NCBI GenBank assembly: GCA_000697335.1
Contig: JNEM01016781.1
Coordinates: 1-16,210 of the forward strand
DNA: 16,210 bases
From: Conidiobolus incongruus B7586
Lineage: Eukaryota > Entomophthoromycota > Entomophthoromycetes > Entomophthorales > Conidiobolaceae
Direction: 5' to 3'
Shown here: piece by piece, positions 1-7,879 of the stretch
Layout: the number at the start of each line of letters is the position of its first letter
Position numbering within the stretch: the stretch's first letter is position 1
Notes under the pieces: model-generated
Databases searched by the model: none
What the model was told of the DNA's origin: nothing
Seen by the model: the letters and a program-made list of their open reading frames with translations, nothing else
Made by a program: the position numbers and the translations under genes

Positions 1-720
1 TAATATTTTTAGAAAAAACATCTTTAAATAAAGAAATTTTATTATAAAGTTAGAAAAAAGTTTAAATATTATTATTAAAGTTAAACTAAAGTTAATTAAA
101 ATAAAGTTATTTAATTTAATGAAATAAGAATATATTTTAGTAAATATAATAAAAAAGCTAAATATTTTAAAATAAACAAAAAATTAGTTTATAATCATTA
201 TGTTATTTTAACCCAAAAAAAAGGTTAATTATAATTTTAAAATATATGTTATTTTTTAGTATAAAATATCAATATAAAATTAATAAGAAAATTAATAAGA
301 TATATTAAAATATCTTAAGCAATAAATTAAAAAAAATATTTTAATAATATATGTTAAATAAAATAGATATTATTTTTCAACAAGATAATACCTTTTGTTA
401 TATTATTATTTTTATTAGTAAATGGTTTAATAATAATAAAATAATAATTATAAATTAATTTCTTTAATTTTTAACTTTAATTTAATTAAACATCTTTAGG
501 ATTAGTTGAAAAAATTAATTAAAACTTTCCCATCAGTAAAAATTTAATTAAGCTTTAAAAATATATTTAAGAAGCTTAAAACAAAATTAATCTTTTTTAA
601 TATAAAAAATTAATTAACTTTATACCTTATAAATTTCAAAAAGTTAAAAAAGCAAAAGATAAATATATTAAGTTATAATTTTCTTTTTATAACTAAAATT
701 CACAAATTTATAACTTATCT
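1..720 (+). mobile_element. Tc1-like DNA transposon, decayed 3' half
   Basis: This is the C-terminal half of a Tc1-type (DD34E) transposase, cut by the left window edge. Visible landmarks are IIFQQDN at about 369-389 with the second catalytic Asp at 384-386, SKWFNNNKI just after it, then a stretch from 473 that reads as a mutated DLNPIEHLWDQLKK followed by TFPSVK. A basic C-terminus aligning with the family ending SMPRRIQxxxKAKGGYIKY reaches a stop at 676-678. The expected third catalytic Glu is Lys (AAA, 488-490). From 473 nearly every departure from the family consensus is a C-to-T or G-to-A change (Asp to Asn, Leu to Phe, Glu to Lys, Trp to TAG, Gln to TAG). At least one small indel lies just before 473, and others follow. 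The element is dead. The right end is uncertain because the left terminal repeat is outside the window. Confidence 0.75.
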
Positions 721-1840
721 TAGTTAAAATTTAAATTTTAATATATCAACTAAAAATCAATATAATTTGATCAAATATATTTAATTATAAATAATTAATA
801 TAAGTTTATTATTTATTTTAATTTGAATTGATTTAAATAAGATTATCAAAGTTATTAATAAAGATATATATGATTATGATTCTATGACTCATTTTTGTAG
901 GCTAATATATTTGTTAAAATAATAAACAAATTTTTACCTCCTTTAAAGAAATAAAAACTAACATATGATATAATCTTTAGATTCTTATAATTCCTTATAA
1001 AAGATTAAATACATAAATCATTAATATTAGAATATTAGATTAGTAAAAAAATAAAATATCTAATTAACCTTACTTTTAACAAATTACTTGACAATCTTTA
1101 ATAAAATATTATAAAGAAATTAAAACTTCAATTCTAAAAAATAAAAAAATTAAAAATTATATTTTTTTATAGTTAACTATCCAAATAATAATTTAAATAT
1201 TATATCAAGAAAACTATAATATAGTTTCTAATAAAAAATATTCTATTTAATAATAAATAGTAATTGCTATAATAAATTTTAATGATAAATCTATTTTTTA
1301 TATTATTTTTAAGTTAAATTATTTAATAAAGAATTATATTTGGTATTTAATTAAGTTGTTTTTATTTAATAATAATGTAATTAAAATATACCTATTTTTT
1401 GACAACTTATTATAAAATAAGTTAAGATAAATCCATAAAAATTTTTATACTCAGAAAAAATTATGAAAATCTATTATATATAATATATAATAAATAATAA
1501 ATAATAATTTTTATTATTAAAGTTGTTTTAAACAATTAAACAAATAATCAATAAAATTATTCTTTGAAAAAAATATAGTTTATTTATAAAATAAAGTTTA
1601 TCTATAATATAGGAATTGTTATTTAAGTGTAAAGAAATTGTTTCATCAAAATAAAGATTAACTAATATTAAAAAAATTTTCACTTTATCTAATATATTAA
1701 ACTGTTTATTAATATTTGATCTTAAACTTTATTAAAATTAAAAGTCTAGAGTAATATGATATAAATTCACAAGTGCTTATATCATCAAATTTAAACACAT
1801 TCAAAATAAAAATATTTGAAAATATATGATGAGATAGATA
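721..1840. other. AT-saturated stretch, probably another decayed element
   Basis: About 1.1 kb is almost entirely A and T, as extreme as the recognised transposons and clearly more AT-rich than 1850-2500. No open frame survives. Forward-strand fragments loosely recall a hAT transposase: an FITYLS..NLN.STKN segment near 705-760, an RLxxxxH-like spot near 1000-1025, and a WNSxY-like spot near 1255-1275, in plausible order and spacing. Each match is weak and I would not assign a family on this basis. The similarity in composition suggests an old, heavily mutated repeat. Confidence 0.35.
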
Positions 1841-2507
1841 TAACTACTGATAAAATAAGTGATATCAACTCAAATGCTATAATTCTCTGAAATTATGAAT
1901 TTATTTACCACCATGTACTAATGGTAGAAACCAAAAATTATTTGTAAAATAATTTCATTAGTGCTAGAATGTTACTGAATATATATATCTATATATATAT
2001 TCTGTTATTATTTCTCAAGCCTTTCATGTAATGAATCTTACCACCAAAGCTGGAGCTTGAAAGAAAGATAGCAAATTGGAATTAATTTTATTTGTCCTGA
2101 TACCAGTCCTTGCAAGTTAATTATCAATTTCTATATTTTATATCTTGATTCTAATCTAATTTAGATGGTACTGAACTTCTTGGCAAATATAACTCTTACA
2201 ATTTAGGTTCAGGGAAGTATATCAAAGAAGGTAATATTATATATTATATTTAACAACATTCTGGGTGCTGGGTTTTATATTGATGCTACTTAATCAAATT
2301 AGAAAAACCACTAAAAAATGTGTGATTATATCACTAAAGAATCACCTCAGTTTATAAATAAACACTTGCTAGTGGTAATTCTCAATAATTTTTCTGTTTT
2401 TAATACAAGTATAATATTAATTTTTGTAATCTAGGATGCTAACAGAGTTTATCTTTGGTTATTGAATTTTTATTTTAATTTTTTCATTTAATTAAATAAC
2501 TTTAATA

Positions 2508-2543
2508 TTACCTTAAATTTAAAATAATGAGAAATTTTTTAAT
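2508..2543 (+). repeat. left terminal inverted repeat of mariner 1
   Basis: Starts TTACCTTAAATTT and continues into AATAATGAGAA then a T-run. It pairs with the reverse complement of 3805-3839 over about 24 nt before a one-base gap. The same sequence, with few changes, starts the third mariner copy at 16143. Confidence 0.8.
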
Positions 2544-2613
2544 TTCTGATTTTTCAAACATATTATTAGTTTGAAATAAATAAATATATACAAAGTTAAT
2601 AAGAAATTATATA

Positions 2614-2620
<7 letters not shown>

Positions 2621-2657
<37 letters not shown>
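2621..2657. repeat. (TA)n microsatellite
   Basis: An uninterrupted TA dinucleotide run of about 37 nt inside the 5' untranslated part of mariner 1. Likely arose by slippage after insertion. Confidence 0.9.
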
Positions 2658-2660
<3 letters not shown>

Positions 2661-2710
2661 TTTTTTTGATTAAAAAATTAACTTTTTAAAATTGGTTGTT
2701 TAATTTAATC

Positions 2711-3745
2711 ATGTTTAAACCAAATAATAATCATCAAAAGTTTTTTATTTTAGTATTAGTAAAGCTTAACCATAAACCCTTTAAAATTATTTAAAATATA
2801 TAAGTAGCTTTTAATAATAAAGTATTATCTAAATCAACAATTTATTACTAGGTAAATTACTTTAAAGCTAAAAGAGAAACTATTTAAAACCTGTTAAAAT
2901 TTAAAAAACCAACTTCAACTATTACTTTTTTAATTGTAAATAAAGTGAAAAAATATATTAAAAAACACCTTTTCATTTTAGTTAAAGAATTATCTAAGTA
3001 CTTTAATATTAGTTTTATAAGTATTTTATATATTTTAAAGTTTAAACTAAAATTAATAAATAAAAATATAAAATAGATATCTTATAATTTAACTAAAGCT
3101 TAAAAAAAAGCTAGAGTAGTTATTGTTAAACAAAACTTATTAAAATATTACTAGAAGCTTAAATTTTTATAGCAAATAATTACAATTGATGAATCTTAAA
3201 TCTTTATGTATAATCCTTTACTAAAACACAAATTAAAATGCTAGATTAAATTAAATTAACCCCCTCTATAAATCTTTTTAAATAAGTATTTTGTTAATAA
3301 GTAATTATTAATTATTGTAATAGATTATTATAGTATATGTTATTCTTATTTAGTTTTTAAAGGAAAATTAATTAATAGTAAATTATATATTACTTTTTTA
3401 AATAAAAGTATTTTTAATTGGTGTTCTCAATATAATTTAAAAAAACTTATTATTTTACATAATAATTGTAAAATACATAAATTTAAAGCTGTAAAAAACT
3501 TTTTAATTAAAAATAACTGGAAAAAACTACTACATCTAGTATATTCTTTTGATTATAACTTATATAATTATAATTACTTTAGGCAATTAAAAAACTAGCT
3601 TATAGGAAAGAAAATTTCTATAGGAAAATTTAATTGGTTTGTGAAACATAAAATTTTAGTCTTTAATAAAAAGAATTGTTTTTTAAGTGTTAGAAGTTTG
3701 CTAAAAGTATAGCAAAAAGTTATTAATAATAAAAGAAACTATTAA
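2711..3745 (+). pseudogene. mariner transposase, one unbroken frame with about fifteen stop codons
   Basis: Mariner transposases cut and paste their own element at TA sites. The frame from ATG 2711 to TAA 3745 is 345 codons counting the terminal stop, matching the family length (about 345 aa), with no net frameshift. The N-terminus carries a helix-turn-helix region containing SKSTIYY (around codons 45-52). NLTKA then KKARV lies before the catalytic core. The DDD positions fall at codons 160 (IDES, Asp kept), 251 (family HDN, here HNN) and 286 (family SPDxxPxDY, here Asn), the last two 34 residues apart as in mariners. The C-terminus ends in a LLK.WQK..NN motif with the Trp as TAG. About fifteen premature stops are all TAA or TAG, at positions where Gln or Trp is expected. 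Two of three catalytic Asp codons became Asn (GAT to AAT). The enzyme is dead. Confidence 0.88.
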
Positions 3746-3804
3746 ATTTATATTATATATTTATTTTTATATATCATATATTCAAATGTTTATTTATTTT
3801 TAAT

Positions 3805-3839
3805 TGCAAAAAATTCCCATTATTAAAAATGCAGAGTAA
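3805..3839 (-). repeat. right terminal inverted repeat of mariner 1
   Basis: Read on the minus strand from 3839 it begins TTACTCTGCATTT then AATAATGGGAA. It matches the left end at most positions and is followed outward by the TA duplication at 3840-3841. Confidence 0.8.
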
Positions 3840-4309
3840 TACTAAATATAGAGGTTATAATATATTAACTGTTGATCTTAAACATCTAATTCTTTACAAG
3901 GTAACTATATTCAATTATGTTCATAATAACATTTATTTAATATATACACTAGAGTATTTTTGCATTTACTCCCATTTATCAACCTAAAAAATATAACTAG
4001 GGTAAAAAGGCATTTATTGCCTATTTGGAAAACAATGCTGAAAATTAGAAATATTAAGACACAACTGAGTTAATCCACAAGGTTGGCAATTCTTTGAACA
4101 CTCCCATTTTGATTCATACTAGAAACCCAGATAACTTTGCTCACAAATTATTAACTGATGAATTTGTTCAAGCCATTCCTTCAACTGGCAAATATAAAGC
4201 CAAAGTTGAAATTCCTAAAGGCTATGTTAACACTTATTAGTTTATTCAAAACTTTATCAAATACTATTAATTAATTACTTGCAAAATACTTGAATTAGTT
4301 GACCTTTAA

Positions 4310-6080
4310 TATTATAGATTTATTTAATTTATATATCTAATCAAATTAAATAATATAGAATGTGAAAATATTTTGAAACTATTATCTTTTAATAAAATTC
4401 AACTTTAATACATTCTGTATGTCTAATTAATCTTTTCAATCATTCATTTTAAAATTATATTTGTTTCCTGATTGCTCCATATAGAGTATCATATTCTAAA
4501 CAAAAATATTATCTAATATATATTACTGAATATTCTAAATATCTTATTTATTTCAAGAATGCATATATATTAAATAATATAATATGGCAAATGGTTATTT
4601 GAAATGGTTTAACTTTTATTATTATCAAACTATTTACAATGATATAAATATTGTCAATTTCAACAAAACATTTTTCGTAATATATTTTATATTCACTATG
4701 TCAAAGTATATATTGTAAATTATTTTTTTAAATATCTATATTACTTTTAATAGAATATAAATATTTGAAATTTTTGTTTAGTTCTCCCTATAGGATATTG
4801 TCATTCTAAATGATTATTTAATTTAACAAGTATACTTTAGTAATTATTAACAAAGCATTCATTTACATTTTTGATTTTAATTCAATAATAAAAATATTGT
4901 GAATGAAATGATTTAATTTATTACTCAAATTTATATCTCATTAAGTATAATGTAATTAAAGAATTATAGTTCTATAAAGGTTATGATACTAGTGATAAAT
5001 TAAAATAAGTGTCAAATCATTTAAGTATTTTATACATAACCAAAGTTTATTTAAGTGGCAAGTTTAAATAGTTTGTAGTTTATAATATTTTATAATTCAT
5101 TTGTAATAGAAAATGAATAAATTCAATATTATATATTATAATATCAAAATTGATTAGGTGCCATAATAAGTATTAAAATTTAATTTGAATTGTAACAATG
5201 ATCAAATTCACTTTGTATAATTCAAAATATATAATAGAAAGTTCATTCTTGGAAATATTCGGTTCCATTATACTTGATAAAAAGCCAAATAACTTACAAT
5301 TTCTTTGTTATCTAATGATTTCAGATATTGAATATATTACACAAGTTATTAATACTTAAATTGCTAGTATTTAATACTTTTTAGTTTGTCATTATATAGA
5401 TGAGCATTATGTTAATTTTTGTCATCTGATTATGTGGTGTAATTAATGTATAAGACTTATTGAACAAACACTTAAAATTATTAACGATTTAGTAATTTAA
5501 CTTTTGAGAGGACTGAATTTATTAAAGTATTTTTTAAAAATTTTTAATTAAATAAAAAAAGGTCATATTAATATATGATAATGGATTTTAAAATCCTTTG
5601 ATAGTATTTATTTTAATACATTTTCTCTTTATTGATCAAAATCTACTATAAATTATAAAAATAATAAAAAATTCAATATTAATAAAAATTATAATAATAT
5701 GACCTAAATAAGAATTTAAATATTACAAATAGATGATAATATTTTGTATCACTTCGAAATTTAATCTCATTGATTAAAAGGTTGTGAAATGTGTATAAAA
5801 ACTGTATTAATAGTTAAAAATAATTTATCTTGTAATTATATAACCAAGTGAATGTTGTATGAACTATAATTCTGATAAAATCAAAGATTGGATTATTATA
5901 CTTTATTCAATTTAATAATATAAAGAATAATTTTTAATTTTCAATTGCATATAGATTGATTATTTTTTATACATTATGATAAACAATTATTGTTACATCA
6001 TCATAAGCTGTATTCAGAATACAATTTCAGTGTATAGTAACAATAAAATTATAATTTAATGATTTATCATGAGATTTCTT
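4310..6080. other. AT-rich intergenic DNA, no gene seen
   Basis: About 1.8 kb between the esterase D pseudogene and the first dioxygenase unit. I find no open frame of useful length on either strand, no recognisable peptide relic, and no terminal repeats. Composition is AT-rich but less saturated than the transposon fossils, so it looks like ordinary intergenic sequence of this genome. Confidence 0.6.
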
Positions 6081-6087
6081 AGTTAAT

Positions 6088-6151
6088 ATCCCGACATCAA
6101 GATTTTTACCCAACAATTATTTTTTTAATTATGGATTTTGATTGGTTAAAC
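6088..6151 (-). promoter_or_regulatory. conserved block downstream of cysteine dioxygenase copy 1
   Basis: Gap-free similarity to 12404-12467 at about the same distance (235-308 bp) past the stop codon of each paralogue. Shared pieces are ATCCCGACA, TTTTACCCAAC and TTTTGATTGG (minus strand CCAATCAAAA, a CCAAT-box-like core). The sequence between here and the gene has diverged much more. Function unknown: it could be a 3' processing or regulatory element, or the promoter of an unseen transcript. Confidence 0.5.
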
Positions 6152-6311
6152 AAATTTCAAAAATTTTAATTTAAAAAAATATGTTTTTTGAAGAAAAAAT
6201 AATTAATTATAACAAAATTAATAAATAGATGCTATGACATAATCATAAGTAATATGAAATTTAATAGGATATACTTATAGATTACTAATATTATTACTAT
6301 ATGTTGCAAAG

Positions 6312-6317
6312 TTTATT
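6312..6317 (-). terminator. poly(A) signal AATAAA for dioxygenase copy 1
   Basis: AATAAA on the minus strand about 70 nt past the stop codon. The paralogue has the same hexamer in a similar local context (AAAGTTTATTTAG on the plus strand here) at nearly the same distance, which supports a real 3' processing site. Confidence 0.5.
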
Positions 6318-6385
6318 TAGTTTTAGAAAAGTAAATTGGGAAGATATTGAATTGTGTGACGGTGTAAAAGTGATCATTTGAACAA

Positions 6386-7069
6386 TTATTGATTTTGTAC
6401 CTTGGCACCATATTTTGAATAGAAAGTGGAATTTGCAGACTTGCAAGATTTTCCAGTATCGCGTTCAAATTTCTTACACTCCAAGATTGGTGGTGAGTAA
6501 AGGTGCAAAGAAATGGCAGGTCTCGAAGATGAAGGATTGGATATTCTGTGTAAACCAATCTTATCATGGATATAAGTGACTTGATTTGAACCTAGTGAAC
6601 ACTCTCTAGTAAGAGTCAGTTCATTTTCTTTGTTTTGATCCTTTGGGTTGGGGAAATCATATAGAGATTCAACTACTTCGCCATCTAATACTTTCATAAT
6701 ACAATGACTCCCAGCATGGTCATGAATATCACTCTTTTGGTTTTCTCCCCAGACGAGTAGGATTAAGTTATACTCCCCATTACCATCGTCTATGAGGTTA
6801 CGAGTATAGCGGTGAGGATCATAAAAAACATATCGCTCCCATTCTTCAGGATTAGACTGGTATTCCTCCATGTAGCGAATAATTTTATTAACATCGATAT
6901 CTTTACTCGAGAGCCCTTTATTACCCATTTCCTGGCGGATTAAATAAATCAGTTCGTCAAGAGACTTAGGAGAGCAAGGAATGTCATTGACTTTACTACT
7001 TGACGTTGAGCAATTATCCTTGGCGGAAGCGAAATGGGATTGAACATTGATAGGATTTGAAGTGATCAT
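6386..7069 (-). CDS. cysteine dioxygenase type I, copy 1
   Basis: Oxidises cysteine to cysteine sulfinate with O2, a cytosolic non-haem iron enzyme of the cupin fold that starts cysteine catabolism. Numbered from the ATG at 7069, the 227-residue product has a variable leader (1-33) and the CDO domain from SPKSLDEL (about 33) to the end. Iron ligands are His116 and His118 (IHDHAGSHC) and His174 (GLHR). Cys123 and Tyr191 (LHLYSPP) would form the Cys-Tyr cofactor. Tyr88 and Arg90 (YTRN) bind substrate, and His189 is kept. No intron. The frame is open upstream to another ATG at 7168, adding 33 residues. I prefer 7069 because it aligns with the only usable start of the paralogue and gives the leader length usual in fungi, but the longer form is possible. 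The residue before IHDH is Asp, where the paralogue has Pro. Confidence 0.94.
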   Translation of the reverse strand: MITSNPINVQSHFASAKDNCSTSSSKVNDIPCSPKSLDELIYLIRQEMGNKGLSSKDIDVNKIIRYMEEYQSNPEEWERYVFYDPHRYTRNLIDDGNGEYNLILLVWGENQKSDIHDHAGSHCIMKVLDGEVVESLYDFPNPKDQNKENELTLTRECSLGSNQVTYIHDKIGLHRISNPSSSRPAISLHLYSPPILECKKFERDTGKSCKSANSTFYSKYGAKVQNQ

Positions 7070-7168
7070 CTCAGTAGTTAGAAAATTCAACTTGTCAAAA
7101 TTTAAAAGGAAAGTGATATCAATTTCGAGTCCATTAAACTTCAATTTATACTTGAATTTTTCTTTCAT

Positions 7169-7641
7169 GCTTCGAGTTCAAATATATCCTTACTATTATT
7201 AGAATTTGTTACATTTTTCAAATGAATTATTTTGAAACAAACCAAAATCATTTTTTTGTGATAATTTAAGTTAAAATAATTTCCTAAACCGTCAATATTC
7301 AACAAATCAAATTATAACCAATTTTTTATTAGCAATATATAGATTGCATCTGTGATAAAATATTTTAACCTGATATTTAAATAGTTAATCATGAAAGAAT
7401 AAGGTAATAATTTGGACTCTCATATTGATGTTTTAACTATATCAAATAGATAGATATAACGCATAATTTAAGCAGAATAAAGTCTAAAATTCATCAAAGC
7501 ATTAGCAATCACTCAAGAGATTAAAACAGACAATTCTCTGTGTTAAAAAGTGTTCAATAATATTGATTATATAAACCTTTATATTAATGTTTATTATAAT
7601 ATTTGATATTATTTTTTAAGCTTATTAATATGTTATTCTAA
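7169..7641. other. upstream region of dioxygenase copy 1
   Basis: About 470 bp of AT-rich DNA holding the presumed promoter of copy 1 on the minus strand. An ACCAATTTTTT stretch at about 7317-7327 carries a CCAAT core on the plus strand. I see no gene. Similarity to the upstream region of copy 2 ends close to 7170. Confidence 0.45.
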
Positions 7642-7878
7642 TTAAATAATCAAATAAAGTTTTACTCCGAAGGCGAATTGGCAAAAATATTTGAGGTGAA
7701 ATATTGTTGGGAATTGTATCCCGAAACTGATTTAATAAATAACTTTCAATTATCAATCATGTTTAAAATAGATAATTCGAAGCATTATAATGTAATAATT
7801 TTTTTCCAGAATATTCCTATGATAGGATTGGTTAAACTTAAAACATTTAATCAAAAGAAACAAATAAGCAGGTTATAA
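7642..7878 (+). other. unrecognised open frame, possible gene remnant
   Basis: Open from just after a stop at 7639-7641 to a TAA at 7876-7878, 78 codons. The first ATG lies well inside (7759), so a complete gene would need an upstream exon or the frame is a remnant. The stretch SEGELAKIFEVKY then WELYPETD (about 7666-7725) is richer in G and C and in charged residues than its surroundings and looks protein-like. The C-terminal half is AT-driven and less convincing. I do not recognise a family. Confidence 0.3.
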
Positions 7879-7879
7879 A

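Larger units (their letters stand above)
2508..3839 (+). mobile_element. mariner (DD34D) element, full length, inactivated
   Basis: A complete 1,332-bp mariner with TA target duplications at 2506-2507 and 3840-3841. The ends are imperfect inverted repeats beginning TTAC, with the shared inner part AATAATGRGAA. It carries one transposase frame (2711-3745). It interrupts the esterase D pseudogene between the exon ending near 2464 and the exon resuming near 3851. Removing the element leaves about 55 nt between those exons, close to the size of the other introns there, and the right edge ends in TAG, so it may have landed in an intron. A TA microsatellite sits in the 5' untranslated part. The length is normal for the family, so decay has been by substitution rather than deletion. 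Confidence 0.9.
1850..4309 (+). pseudogene. S-formylglutathione hydrolase (esterase D) pseudogene, split by a mariner
   Basis: A broken host gene of the esterase D family, whose members hydrolyse S-formylglutathione to glutathione and formate in formaldehyde detoxification (cytosolic serine hydrolases). Segments in family order: IYLPP near 1900-1915; TKAGA then CPDTSP near 2040-2112; NSYNLGSG at about 2190-2215 (family DSWDFGTG); GAGFYIDAT then MCDYITKESPQFINKHL at 2264-2374; DANRV at 2435; a residue of GHSMGGHGAL at 3842-3870; LYK then FTPIYQP at 3891-3984; GKKAF, DTTELI, ILIHTRNPDNF and GYVNTY up to a stop at 4307-4309. The nucleophile Ser in GHSMGG is gone, and the catalytic GYDHSY reads GYVNTY. 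Several Trp and Gln positions are TAG or TAA and a few frameshifts occur. Introns are still visible at 2116-2164, about 2213-2263, 2375-2434 and 3901-3952 (49-60 nt). The N-terminal limit is approximate. Confidence 0.85.

Noticed and set aside
1978-2003. AT palindrome GAATATATATAT / ATATATATATTC as a functional site
   Set aside because: A near-perfect palindrome of alternating A and T is expected by slippage and lies inside the pseudogene.
1850-4309. A ciliate-type genetic code in which TAA and TAG encode Gln, which would make the mariner and esterase frames read through
   Set aside because: Both dioxygenases use CAA or CAG for all Gln, contain no internal TAA or TAG, and end in TAA at the family's normal C-terminus. 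Several TAG codons fall at Trp positions, not Gln, and no TGA stop follows the mariner frame closely.
6313-6567. Minus-strand open frame overlapping the end of dioxygenase copy 1
   Set aside because: It is an out-of-frame shadow of the conserved gene; the counterpart in copy 2 is a shadow too.
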